DNA of 64,000 nt from Tupaia tana (lineage: Eukaryota; Chordata; Mammalia; Scandentia; Tupaiidae): NCBI GenBank assembly GCA_026018925.1, contig JAKSZU010000004.1, positions 42,360,233-42,424,232 of the forward strand, read 5' to 3'. This document shows positions 1 through 10,502 of this stretch, one piece after another. Every line of letters starts with the position of its first letter. Positions within the stretch are counted from its first letter, which is position 1. Position numbers and translations under genes: made by a program. The notes beneath the pieces were generated by a model. It did not search any database, was not told the DNA's origin, and worked only from the letters and a program-made list of their open reading frames with translations.

Positions 1-1073
1 TGCAAAGGCCCTGAACAAAAACAGAAATGAGGTTCCTACTCTTTCCATCTCAACGAAACATTTAATGAGTATAGATTCTTTACATATACTACAAGTGTGC
101 ATGATAGGAACTGGCAATAACTGGACTGATTAATTATGGAGCTCAACTTTCATTATGCAGGTATGTTGTAACCCTCATCTAGAACTAACAACTGATAGCC
201 CCAGGCAACATTTATTAGTCTCGCATCACAATTATTTCGTCTTTCAGGTTATTATTTATTTACTGGTGAGATGACTTAAGAAAGAGGAGCTGATATAATG
301 TTGCTGCAGTGGTGAAAGGAGAGATGAAGGTTTGAGCACAAGCTTGATCTAATCAAAGACTAAATTTTCTCAATGACGGTTAATGTCTAGCTTTATATTT
401 GTAGCTGTAGAAAATCATTATCTCTAAAATATCTCAAGACAAATTAATTTACTATTACAACTGAAAATTTGGCTGTTTTCTGATCTCATTTTCCCACACT
501 AAAACAATCACTCCTGAAACAAATTTTTAATAATCCAGGATTTCTTAGAAATAATATATAGTCAATCTCGGAGATACTGTCTGACTCAGGTAACTCACCA
601 TACCAGTATGGGAAATGAGACACCTACCTAAACAAAGTCAATACTTCCTCCTAGCTGGGTCTTCAAACTTTTTCCAAAATAGACTATGTTGTGAGCATTT
701 AATCACAGAGTTTTAGTTTTCAATCAAGTGCCTATGCTCAGGACCCATATTAAATTATTTGCATATTTTAGCATCTAATTCTTAAATGGCTTCTGTGCTT
801 TACTTTGTTTCTTGTTCTTGTCCTATTAAAATATAAAAAGCTTCTTCCTCTACCTTCATGCACGTAAAATGCACACATTTACTAGTTGACTTCAAGAATG
901 CACTGAATTATTAACACCAAGAACTATTCTCCCTACTACTCAAAGAATCCTGAATCTCCCACCAAAGTTTCTTTCCCCCTCCCCACTTTTTACCTCAAAT
1001 CTATGCCATGAGTAATCATTAAAACTCATTTTATTCAAGCTAGTGTTGTAAGTAATTTTATATTCCCAAAATC
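1..1073. other. AT-rich DNA, no feature recognised
   Basis: No open frame of note, no SINE head or tail and no tandem repeat is visible. The stretch is AT-rich and looks like ordinary intergenic or intronic sequence. Confidence 0.5.
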
Positions 1074-1133
1074 ATAATGGGCTTCTTCTTTTTTTTTTTT
1101 TTTTTCTTTTTGGAGAGATAATGGGCTTCTTCT
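1074..1133 (-). mobile_element. Extremely truncated SINE-A stub with 16-bp target duplication
   Basis: The 16-mer ATAATGGGCTTCTTCT occurs at 1074-1089 and again, perfectly, at 1118-1133. Between the copies lie 28 bp: a T-run followed by CTTTTTGGAGAG. This is the reverse complement of the last dozen bases of SINE-A plus its A-tail, as seen in full copies such as the one starting at 7660. It reads as a retroposition event in which reverse transcription stopped almost at once. Confidence 0.7.
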
Positions 1134-1546
1134 AAAAGGGTCTTAGAATTTTACTTTTTCTTATGAGTATGCTTAAATATAATACTCTAAATGAAATTAA
1201 ATGAAACAAACAATAGAGCCTAAATATCCAGTAGTAATGTCTCCATAGAAATCACTATCGATACAACAGTAACTTTAAAACACAACATTGTTTAAAAAAA
1301 GTTAATATTATGGAAGAGATCAATATTGGCAAGAAAGATAAATGTCTGTAATACAGCGAGTATTATAGATATAAATGTCTATACTACAGTGAGTAGACCA
1401 AAAGTAATATGGTTAAATTGAAGAGATAAAACAAAATACTGAATTCATATGCCTTAAAATTATCATAATTTACAAAGAAAAATGGCTTGTACATCAAAAT
1501 CCCCCCAAAATTATATATGAATGTCACTAACTTTATCTGATGGATT

Positions 1547-1785
1547 TCTTTTTTTTTTTTTTTTTAAGAGAGATTTTTGCTATAGGGAAAGAGAGAGAGA
1601 GAGACAGAAAGCTAGAAATCACCCCAAGTGGAGAGGCGGGGAGGTTGCCACATTACAGTCCCTTCTCTTCCAGACTACTCGGGATTTGGGGCATACATGC
1701 ACATGTGCTCAGGGTGAGTTTTGAGCTACTGGGTCTAGGACTTGAACCGTGATCAACAATGTGGGAGTCCAGTCCATGTGGTCCC
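1547..1785 (-). mobile_element. SINE-A (tRNA-derived), reverse orientation
   Basis: Starts on the plus strand with a T-run (the A-tail), then TTTTTGCTATAGGG, a GAGA-rich stretch, the ATCACCCC block, the pyrimidine block CCCTTCTCTTCC, and ends with the tRNA-like head complement (GACTTGAACC, GTGGGAGTCCAG). Moderately diverged. Confidence 0.85.
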
Positions 1786-1997
1786 AGGTTTCCTTTATGA
1801 TATAGCAAATTCCAGTATTTGTCCAACCACTACAATGCATAAAAATATTATCATATGAATGCAGATGCCTAAAAGCTAAAACCTACAATATAAAAAAACT
1901 GTATTACCCAAACATAAAGATAAAATGTGATACATCTAATTTTTGAAGCTTGGCTTTATATATTATCTATATAAGTCTCAATTAAAATTCACTTTTT

Positions 1998-2172
1998 GGG
2001 GCCACCAGGTGGCACAGTGGTTAAGGTTCTGGACTCCCACATGGCCGATTGGGATTGAAGTTTCAGATCAGGTGACTTGAAACTCATGCCAGGTGCATGT
2101 GTGTGCATGCCCAAAATCCTAAGAGGAGAATGAAGAAGAAGGGATTGCAGTGTGACCACCCCCTCTTGGGAA

Positions 2173-2219
<47 letters not shown>

Positions 2220-2252
2220 TCATGCACCCTATAGCAAAAATTCCTCCAAAAT
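1998..2252 (+). mobile_element. SINE-A, forward
   Basis: Head GGGGCCACCAGGTGGCACAG resembles a pol III A box region. The body has AGAGGAGAATG and GGGATTGCAG, then a (CT)n expansion at about 2179-2204 and the 3' end CACCCTATAGCAAAAAT. Confidence 0.85.
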
Positions 2253-2755
2253 TTTTTTCACATTTTGGGATACATACCATAGATTCATGGTGACTTTGAA
2301 TACTACACCTTGAATAGTTCCATAATAATTTGTATGCTTTTCTTACCCTGAAGCATGAATAATTTCAAAATCTAAAAGGAAACCTATTATCTACTGCCTA
2401 ATATAATGAAAGTGCAGTGATATTTTTCTTTATCAATGATTTCCTACTTGGTATATTTTCAGGCAAAATTACACTACTTTTAGGTCTAATTCGTAGGAAT
2501 TAAGCAAGAGTTTTAGGATCAATTCCACTAATTTATTAGTGTTGTGTATTTCCCTGGAATAGTTTATTTTAAGTAATAAGACCCCTGCCCTCTATGTACC
2601 TCTTCGAATAAAATTCCCTGTTCAGTTCTGGTTCTGTTGTTTCCTGAGTGGCAAGTTTAGCATATCGGTTATGTTTCCCCAAATCAGAATATCTTCTTCC
2701 CATTTTTATACATTATTATTTTTTTAAAAAATGAATTTAAAAAAGAAACTATTAG
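2253..2755. other. AT-rich DNA, no feature recognised
   Basis: No repeat family or coding signal was recognised between the SINE at 1998-2252 and the 7SL-like element at 2757. Confidence 0.4.
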
Positions 2756-2756
2756 G

Positions 2757-2932
2757 GCTAGCTGTGGCAGCCCACGCTGAAGGATGCATCTACTCAGCCA
2801 GCTGAGGCCACCTGGAGGCCCACTCAAAAAAGTCAGGTATAACGGAATGTGCCTGTTACTCTGGAGACTGAGGCTGTAGGATAGTGATATAGTGAGACCT
2901 TGGCTAAGAAAAGTAAACACAAAATGCAAAAG
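2757..2932 (+). mobile_element. Possible 7SL/Alu-like element, highly diverged
   Basis: The second half reads GTGCCTGTTACTCTGGAGACTG, then AGGCTGTAGGAT and AGTGAGACCTTGGC, then an A-rich tail (AAGAAAAGTAAACAC). This order matches the Alu domain of 7SL RNA-derived SINEs (GTGCCTGTA, ACTCGGGAGGCTGAGG, GTGAGACC, A-tail). The first half (GGGCTAGCTGTGGCAGCCCACGC) could be a left monomer. The match is by eye and divergence is high. 7SL-derived SINEs are known only from Euarchontoglires. Confidence 0.4.
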
Positions 2933-3157
2933 AACAAAATCTAGTAAGTAGTATATTTCATTCTCTGTTATTTCAATTCTTTCCTAAGTGTTTTATTAGC
3001 TGCAAAATTTTGGAATCCACAAACTCTAAGCCAAACTCTAAGTTGTTGTTGTTTTTTTTTTTTTTTTTTTCCTTTTCCTATAGTAAGTCAACCCAAGCCA
3101 ACCTAAGGTGAGGAAAGCCTCTGAGAATTTATTCAAATGGAAATGGGACTGATCTTA

Positions 3158-3332
3158 TACTTTTTTTTTCTCCCAGAGGATTTGTGCACTTGCCAGAGAG
3201 AGACAGGAGAGATTCTGGGCACACATATATATGTGCCTGGCATGTTTCTCAAGTCGCTGGAACCAGGATTAAAACTGCAGTTGCTCATGTGGGATCTGGT
3301 TCCCTTAACCACTAGTCTATGGGGATGTCAGG
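3158..3332 (-). mobile_element. SINE-A, reverse, internally deleted
   Basis: T-run, TTTGTGCACTTGCCAGAGAG, GGGCACACATATATATGTGC, then CATGTGGGATCTGG and CCTTAACCACTAG. The ATCACCCC block and the central pyrimidine block are missing, so it is about 70 bp shorter than full copies. Confidence 0.75.
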
Positions 3333-4044
3333 AACTGATCTTTCTCTCCAAGCTGGCCTTGAAAATATCTTCTTTTCAATTTTCCTTTGACTTTTTATCT
3401 TTGTTTCCCTTACTCCCACATTTACTTTTAATAATCGAAATAATGGATTAGAAATTTCCTTTACTTTAATCCAAATTTATTTGATTCAAAGTATAAGATT
3501 CTTAAAGTATGACTAGCATGTTGGTAAAACTTTCACAAGGTCTCAAACCCAGTTTGCAGTACTTTTGTTCTCTCTGTGGATCACATTTGTTTACACTTCA
3601 AATAAAAGTCTTATATGATCAATTTTCCAATTAAGGTTGAAAATACACCAAATAACTAGAAATGATGTTTGATGTTTCAAGGTGAACCTGAACTTTATTG
3701 CATGTTAAATGTTCTTAAAAAGGCAAATTCTGCAATATAACAGACATCAAAATGTAAAGTTCTCCACTGAAAATGATGAATGTAGTAATAACCTTGATTT
3801 GATTGTTACATACTACAGGCATACTTAGAAAAACTATACTGTGTGCTATAGAGAAGTACAACAATTAAATGCAAATAATAAACCATGACATTTTTAAAAA
3901 GACAAATATATCATATATTTTATTCTTTGATTTATGAAATTTCTAGAATTTGGGTCAACAAAAATTTAAGGAGACAAGATACTAAAGTAAATTATTATTT
4001 CAAACTATTTATTATGTTAATAAAATCAATAAAGGATAATTAGA

Positions 4045-4302
4045 AGGGCTGTCTTTACAACATAGTGATTAAGTGCTGCGTACTGGGAGCCAGATCCTAC
4101 ACGGCATGCAATGGTTCAAATCCCAGACACTGTAGCTTTAAAAAACAAACTAGGTGCATGTGCATATGTTCCCACAATCCTGACAGGAAGGAGAAATGTA
4201 GGAAAAAGGATTGCAGCATGACCATGCCCCCCATGGGGTGAGCTCCCTTTCTTTCTCTCTCTCTGGGAAGCATACTCACCCTCAGGCAATTAAAAAAAAA
4301 AT
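4045..4302 (+). mobile_element. SINE-A, forward, diverged
   Basis: Head ACATAGTGATTAAG, B-box-like ATGGTTCAAATCCC, GGATTGCAGCATGACCATG, a (CT)n block, and an A-rich end near 4302. It directly abuts the SINE-D that follows. Confidence 0.75.
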
Positions 4303-4306
4303 AATT

Positions 4307-4530
4307 GGGAGCCAGATGGTGGCACAGTGGCAATTCAACTGGAACAATGTGGGAAAGTCCTCAGTACATGTCCTGAGATTTGCCTCGGCACCTTGGGTGC
4401 ACACATGTGCCCATGATCAGGACTAGTTGGGGCTAAGGTGGAACACAGTGTAAAAATCCTTCTGGGGTTGCCTCTCTCTTTCTCTCTCTCTCACTCTGTC
4501 TCTCTCTTTTGAAAGAAAGAAACTTGAAAG
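4307..4530 (+). mobile_element. SINE-D, forward
   Basis: Begins GGGAGCCAGATGGTGGCACAG and continues CAATGTGGGAAAGTCCT, then GCACACATGTGCCCATGATC and a CTCT block. It shares this order with elements at 29452 and 62230, which defines a tRNA-like family distinct from SINE-A. Confidence 0.65.
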
Positions 4531-4897
4531 AAAAGGATAGCTGGTTGAATTAATAGGATAATTGAATGAGATATAGTGTGAGTCTTCCAAAATTAATGGT
4601 CAAATATCGTTTAACTTTGCTTTATGTTCACATTAAGTGGAGTCAAAACAAATGTAGCCTAATGTAAAAGTCTAATTGAAACAGCTTCGAAGATACATGA
4701 GAAAATCATACAGTTACTAAAATAATCTTTTAATTACACTTTTACATATTTTTACAGTTTAAGACATTTAGAAAAATAATAAACGTATAAAAAATCAGAT
4801 TTTCTTTTAGGTATATCTTTCAAAAATTTTAAGTGTATTTGTTTTACTCATGAGTAAGAGCATATTTTCATGTATGCAAAAGAGAAAAAGAGAATGA

Positions 4898-5093
4898 GAG
4901 AAGAAAAGAAGGAAAGGAAAGGAAAGGAAAGGAAGGGAAGGGAAGGGAAGGGAAGGGAAGGGAAGGGAAGGGAAGGGAAGGGAAGGGAAGGGAAGGGAAG
5001 GGAAGGGAAGGGAAGGGAAGGGAAGGGAAGGGAAAGGAAAGGAAAGGAAAGGAAAGGAAAGGAAAGGAAAGGAAAGGAAAGGAAAGGAAAGGG
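4898..5093 (+). repeat. (GGAAA)n-(GGGAA)n-(GGAAA)n purine tract
   Basis: About 195 bp of uninterrupted purine pentanucleotides. The outer parts are GGAAA units; the core (about 4933-5030) is GGGAA units, giving a block-symmetric layout. It abuts the reverse SINE-C to its right, so it probably grew from that SINE's A-rich tail. Confidence 0.95.
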
Positions 5094-5281
5094 AGGTATC
5101 CTCAGCAGGTTTTCCTAATACTGTAATTGCTATCCCCCAACTTTACAGTTTGTCTGGATCTTTGGCAGCACATGCCCATGTGTTTTAGGTTGACAGGAGA
5201 TCTGAATGCAAGGCTGGTCATGTGGCTTTTAGCACTGTAATTTGGTACACTACCATCTGCACTTCCAAGGCTGGGTCATCT
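5094..5281 (-). mobile_element. SINE-C, reverse
   Basis: Contains ATCCTCAGCAGG, GGATCTTTGGCAGCACATG, GGTTGACAGG and ends CCAAGGCTGGGTC. Elements at 21737 and 63405 share the same landmarks (CCTCAGCAGG or CCTGGCAGG, GGTTGACTTGG, CTGGGC). It is an older-looking tRNA-like SINE family. Confidence 0.6.
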
Positions 5282-5469
5282 TTGTAGGTATATCTTTTAT
5301 AAAGTCATATATAACTAGGCAAATCTTTTAGATCTTTTATTTTACAGTTTGCGGCAAAATAAAAATTTTATAAAGTCTTGCAAAAGTTATTTAGTTTTAA
5401 TTTTTATTTTCTCTTATGATCCTACTGACTTCTGAGAGATAGTAATTTATAATGGTTAGAAGGCTTCAG

Positions 5470-5630
5470 AGTTGGTATGAAACCAAACACCCACTATTGC
5501 TAACAGATAATTGGGAGTTGTTTAACCTCACTCTGTCTCAGTAAATGTAAATGATAAAAGTATCCACTACTCAGCGCTGTTGTGAGAATCAGTTGAGGAA
5601 TATATGAAATACAACGTACAAGTGTTAATG
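5470..5630 (-). mobile_element. MIR remnant, reverse
   Basis: Reads like the usual MIR complement: GTTGTTTAACCTCACTCTG, CTCAGTAAATGTAAATGATA, ATCCACTACTCAGCGCTG, TTGTGAGAATCAGTTGAGG. MIR is an ancient tRNA-derived SINE shared by mammals. Confidence 0.65.
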
Positions 5631-5811
5631 ATTAACAAACTACCTAGAATATTGGTTAATGCTTATTGCCCAAAGAAGACTGCCAGGTTTTCTCTGCTCT
5701 CCCTCATTATCTTCCTCCATGGTATAAGCCTCTGATACCTCACCTGTAAAAGTACCTGATATCACTCAGGGTCCATTTTAACACATAAATATCCCATTTA
5801 AAAAAACTGTA

Positions 5812-6073
5812 GGGGCCAGCAGGTCACATAGTGGTTGGAGGTCTGGACTTCCATGTGACCCATGACTGTTGGAGTCCCAGACCCGGTGGCTTGAATCTCA
5901 TGCTGGATTCATGTGCACATGTGCCCAAAATCCCAAGAGGAGAATGGAGGAAAGAGATTGCAGCATGGCCAATCCCCTGGGGGTGAGTTCTCGCTTCTGT
6001 CTCTCTGTCTTTCTCTGTCTCTCTAGTGAACACACATGCCCTCCAACAAAAAAATCTCTTTCAAGAAAAAGGT
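5812..6073 (+). mobile_element. SINE-A, forward
   Basis: GGGGCCAGCAGGTCACATAG head, GGAGTCCCAGACCCGGTGGC, CCCAAGAGGAGAATGGAGG, CCCCTGGGGGTGAG, CT-rich block, CACACATGCCCT, A-rich tail. Confidence 0.85.
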
Positions 6074-6121
6074 ACAATTTATATTTTATTTGTTCACAAA
6101 GGACAGGTTTTTTTTTTTTCC

Positions 6122-6283
6122 TTTGGCCAGCTGGTGGCGTGGTGGTTAAGGTGGCCAGATCCCACATGGCCAAGTACAGAGTCAGAGTCCTGACTTAGCA
6201 GCTCAAAAAGCATATGGCCTTGGGAGGTGCTTTCTCACTTTTCCTCTCTGTCTCTGGCTAGCACATATGTCCTATAGCAAGTT
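6122..6283 (+). mobile_element. Short SINE-A/B intermediate, forward
   Basis: Head GGCCAGCTGGTGGCGTGGTGG, then directly TTTCTCACTTTTCCTCTC and the SINE-A type 3' end GCACATATGTCCTATAGCAA. The central GAGGAGAATGG region of full SINE-A is mostly absent. The same layout occurs at 61525-61701. Confidence 0.65.
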
Positions 6284-6671
6284 AAATATACGAAGTGCGT
6301 GTGTGTGTGAAGATTATACATATCAAGACTCTTACATGGCTTTGGGTGAGACTGTGGTGCAGCACCCACAGGTGTAAATTGGAGAAGTAGGTGGGAGAGG
6401 TGGATCCTTCTGAGCTACATGAAGCTGGCTCCTGATGACCTGTCTGTGAATGGCACAACTTGCACAGGCACCGTTTGTGGTTCTGGTAAGTAAACTTGAA
6501 AACTTCTCTTCTCACAGGTCTAATATTTAGGTTACTGTGCACTATGATTTGTCACTTCATATACATTATAATCTTAATTTTCTCACCAATTTAATTCTTG
6601 CTGATGTAGTTAACTAATATTTAAACTGTTTTACAGATGATAAAATGATACAATAAAACTTAGAATCTATT

Positions 6672-6676
<5 letters not shown>

Positions 6677-6706
<30 letters not shown>
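6677..6706. repeat. (TA)n microsatellite
   Basis: An uninterrupted TA run, immediately left of a reverse SINE-A. Confidence 0.9.
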
Positions 6707-6907
6707 TTCTTTGTCATAGGGTGCATGCACTCACCAGAGAGAGACGGAGAGGGAAAATAAGAAATCACCCTCCCCAAGGGTGGCTGGTCACATGCACATG
6801 CACCTAGCATGTGTTTCAAGTCACTGGGACTAGAGCTTGAACTATGCGGTTCGCCATGTGAGATCCAGAGCCTTAACTACCATGCACTACCATGCCACCT
6901 TCTGGCC
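6707..6907 (-). mobile_element. SINE-A, reverse
   Basis: TTTGTCATAGGGTGCATGC, CACCAGAGAGAGACGG, AAATCACCCTCCCC, GGGACTAGAGCTTGAAC, CCATGCCACCTTCTGGCCC. The pyrimidine block is deleted. Confidence 0.75.
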
Positions 6908-6999
6908 CTTAAATATGATCTATTAAATGTATTGTCTTCTGAAACTATACATAAGGCACTTTTAGTTGATATAACTTTACTTAATGTATCTTTCGTTGT

Positions 7000-7220
7000 T
7001 GTTGTCCAGAAGGTTTGTGTGCTTGCCAGAGTGGAGAGAAAGACAGAGAGTATCCCCCAATGGGATGTGGTCATGCCACAATTCTTTTTTCTCCATTTCT
7101 CCTTTCAGTCAAGATTTAGGCATGCACACACATGTGCCCAATATGTTTTTCAAACTGCCAGGACTGTGATTTAAACTGCAGTAAACCATGTGTGCAGAAC
7201 CACTGCACTACTGGGCTGGA
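7000..7220 (-). mobile_element. SINE-A, reverse, diverged
   Basis: (GTT)n start, TTGTGTGCTTGCCAGAGTGG, CATGCCACAATTC, TTTAGGCATGCACACACATG, CTGCCAGGACTGTGATTT, CTACTGGGCTGG. Confidence 0.75.
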
Positions 7221-7473
7221 CCAAAATTTGAATATCTTTATATTTATGTATTTATATTATATTGAATATCTTTATAGATAGGTATAATGCTCTGTAGAAT
7301 TGTATGTTAAGAGGCAGTCTTCTTATATTTAACCATTCCATGACAACTGAAATATAAATAAAAGAGAAACTGATTTCGGTATTTCCAACATAGAAAATTT
7401 AAATACTATAATGACAAAAATAATTTGATTTATTTTGAAAGGACAAAAATAACTTTTTAAAAATATAGTTTTA

Positions 7474-8024
7474 GGGACCAGCAGTTAGCATAATAGCTAT
7501 GTCACTGGACTCCCATATAGTCGACCACTGTTTGTCCCAGACCCAGTGACTTAAACTCACGCCGAGCACGTGTGCGTGCATGCCCAAGATCCTGAGAGGA
7601 GAATGGAGGAGAAGGGATTGCGGCATGGCCTTCCCCCCTGGGGGGTGATTTCTCACTTTTTTTTTTTTTTCTTTGGAGAGGTTTTTTGCTATAGGGCGCA
7701 TGCGCTCGCCAGACAGACAGAGAGAGACAGAGAGATAGAAAATGAGAAATCACCCCCCAGGGGGGATGGCCACGCCACAATCCCTTCTACCTCCATTCTC
7801 CTCTCGGGATCTTTGGCACGCACGCACAAGTGCCCGGCGTGAGTTTAAGCCACCGGGTCCAGGACTCGAATTGCGGTCGACTACGTGGGAGTCCAGCGAC
7901 ATAGCCATTACGTTAACTGCTGGTCCCTGATTTCTCACTTTCTGTCTCTTGGTCTCTCTGTGTCTTTGTGGTGAGTGGACACTCCCTATGGCAAAAATCT
8001 CTCAAAAAAACAAAAAACTACACT
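7474..8024 (+). mobile_element. SINE-A, forward, split by a second SINE
   Basis: The left part (7474-7659) runs from GGGACCAGCAGTTAGCATAA to GGTGATTTCTCACTTT. The right part (7928-8024) resumes with TGATTTCTCACTTTCTGTC and ends with CTCCCTATGGCAAAAATC and an A-tail. Joined, they form one full SINE interrupted by a reverse SINE-A, which must be the younger of the two. Confidence 0.9.
7660..7927 (-). mobile_element. SINE-A nested inside another SINE-A, reverse
   Basis: The target duplication TGATTTCTCACTTT is perfect at 7646-7659 and 7928-7941. The insert starts with a T-run and TTTGGAGAGG, keeps CGCATGCGCTCGCC and CGGGTCCAGGACTCGAATTG, and ends CTGCTGGTCCC. Low divergence from other young copies. 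Confidence 0.95.
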
Positions 8025-8619
8025 TCTAAGTTCTGATTGATTCTCTATTCCTGAAGAATAAAATATAGAATTGTAGCCACAACCAAAGACCCAAGAGTGC
8101 AACTAAAAGCTAAATCAATACTTAATTTTAAAATATCCATAAGAAAACTTTCAGAAATACAACATGAACTTTTTATGTTAGCCTCTGCTGAGAAAACCAC
8201 ATACATAGATGACCCTGGTTTTACTTAAAATTGATTTTATATGATTTTAATACTTCTTTCTTTTTTATTATTACAATTACCTAATACCATCAACTCATTA
8301 TATCTCAGCTCATAAAAAGAGCCAGCACAAGATTCCATTAACCATGTATTTATTTAGTCCATTGCACAAAAGTTTTAGGGCTCTCCTAGAACCTGGTCAC
8401 TTTGGTATATAATTCATCTTGACTTACCTTGAGCACATTAATTTTAAGTGCAAGTTACTGAATTGTTTCAGTTTGTAGAAATATCAATAGTATGACAGGA
8501 CTTCCATCATATACACATATAAAAAAGTTCTGAATTAGTTATTATTTAGCAATTACCTGATAGTATTTCATATAATCTGAAAACTCATCTACCGGGGACA
8601 AAATGAGCTAAGACTTAAA

Positions 8620-8680
8620 CAACAAGCTTTCACATGGCCGACTGCATGGTTCAAATCCCGAACCTGCTGGCTTAAAAAAA
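8620..8680 (+). mobile_element. SINE head fragment
   Basis: CACATGGCCGACTGCATGG, TTCAAATCCCGAACCTGCTGG and CTTAAA match the B-box half of the tRNA-like head. Both flanks of the SINE are missing. Confidence 0.55.
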
Positions 8681-8734
8681 TTCCAACCAAATTAACAAAA
8701 AACAATCAAGTTTTTGCAGTTGTGTCATACTGTT

Positions 8735-9115
8735 GTCTGCTCAGGCTGCCATAACAAAATGGAGTGGTTGACTTAAGGACAGAAACTTATTTTTCTCAGT
8801 TCTGGAGACTGAAAGTTCAAATTCGAGATAATGGCAAATTAGGTTTCTGGTGAGGGCTCTCTTGCTGGCTTGCGGATAGCTGCCTTCTCACCGTACTTTC
8901 ACTGGGCCTTCACTCTAAGCCAAGGAAGGAAGGAGTGAGAGAGAGAGACATGGAGGGTGCTTTAGTGTTTTCTCCTTCTAGTAAGGACATCTGATCGGAC
9001 TGTGGGCTCCACTCTCCTGGTCTCGTCCAACCCTAAAATTACCTCTCAATGTCTATACATCCTGATAGCCTCATGGTGGGATTAGAGCTTCAGATTAGGG
9101 ATGGCTAGACGGAGT
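8735..9115 (-). mobile_element. Old L1 (L1M-type) 3' end, reverse
   Basis: Reads TCTGCTCAGGCTGCCATAAC, CAGTTCTGGAGACTGAAAGT, TTCTGGTGAGGGCTCTCTTG, GCTGCCTTCTCACCG, TAGTAAGGACATCTGATC. This is the common complement of an ancient mammalian L1 3' UTR. Family assignment is from memory of its typical layout; the subfamily is unresolved. Confidence 0.55.
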
Positions 9116-10496
9116 GGGCAATGTAATATAGTCAGAACGGTACTTATGTGCAACTTACAAACTTGGCTCTGCCTTTCTCTTTTTTTCCTATAAAACATCC
9201 TAAAAAGCAAAACTTCAGTAAATGGCATCTGTATACTTTTTCAACAAAAACAATGACAAACAAAATTAAAATCTAAGATTCATCAAAATAAAAACTTACA
9301 AAATAAACATATATATTCTCCAGCAGAAAAAGAGCTCTCCAGCTGCAAAAATTTTCTTGAAATCTGCCATGAAATACTTAACATTAAGATAGCACAGAAG
9401 TGCTTTTAAAATCATTCCTAAATCATAAACTGTGAATGTAGTAACTATGTCAAGCTAAGTTTGATATGTTATAAATCCAAATTATTAGACCTCTACTTAC
9501 ACCTCAGAGTGAAGGTTTCAACTAAATCAAATAAACTTAAGTAAACTAAATTCAAAATTATTTCAGGATAGTTTTGAGAATTTTTCCCCCCAGGATCTAA
9601 GGAGAAAAGGAAACTACAGATCATTCAGTAAATAAAGACTCGAAGATAAATGCTTAATCTGAATCATGAACCACATCATTGGGAGCTTTGTTTCAGATTA
9701 TTCTAGAAACAGCAAAATGCTGACTTCCAATGTAGCAAATAACTAGCACTGGCTTTCTCTTTGAATATCTGCAAGCAAGGAATTTGAAGGATACTCCTAA
9801 TATAAAAGAAATGCTAGGAGTCAAATTAGAAATGGTTATAATTTTTACAGTGGATTTTCATTCCATTTTGAGGTTTTACAGCATTGTATTGCTTACAGTT
9901 TGATATTCACATATTATTTAATATTTGTCCATACATTTGCCCATCCCTTACCTAATCCTAAAGCTTACATTTAAATTGCTATGCTGACTCCTCAACTCTA
10001 ATAAGTAGTTTTTGATCACTAGAGGACAGCAGTTAGAAAAATGTGACACTGAAGAAAACTAAAGACACACTTAGGGTTCTCAAAAACTGTCAATGAAGCA
10101 TGCCTTCCAAAGAGCCCTACAGCAGATTCAGGAAAGGCACATACTAATAAAATGTTTTGTTTGTATGATTAAAAAAATAATTTAGGGTAAGTAATATCAT
10201 GAGTTAGATGATATAGCTAGTATATCAGGCCCCTCCCCACAATTCAATTATGCTTTAAGAAATTCAGAAATCTAATAGGAAGAAAGTCCCATGATCTTTT
10301 TAAGTGTAACCTTCAAAATTTTAAGGTTAAATTTGAAAAAAAGTGACAATTTGCATAAATATTGAAGTCTTGCTATTTTACAAGAAACAGTGATAGGTAA
10401 TATCCTATGCTGTAACTGTGACCTTGTACCTATATAATGTAAGAAAATACCATTTAAGTTCAATGAACTACTCACATTTGGAAGATACTAAACACA
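9116..10496. other. AT-rich DNA, no feature recognised
   Basis: No SINE, LINE or coding signal was recognised. It forms the quiet left flank of the provirus. Confidence 0.4.
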
Positions 10497-10502
10497 GCCT
10501 AG
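10497..10502. repeat. Proviral target-site duplication, left copy
   Basis: GCCTAG, immediately outside the LTR terminal TG. The same hexamer occurs at 18112-18117 beyond the other LTR. Six bp is the duplication size typical of betaretroviral integrases. Confidence 0.92.

Noticed and set aside
4870..5118. 82-codon lysine/glycine/glutamate-rich open frame
   Set aside because: It is the translation of the (GGGAA)n purine tract; no coding signal outside the repeat.
7471..7938. Several overlapping 60-90-codon frames on both strands
   Set aside because: They translate SINE-A sequence. Near-identical peptides (for example around GACACVSKIPRGEW or HPPGGMA) recur at every SINE copy, so they are repeat shadows, not genes.
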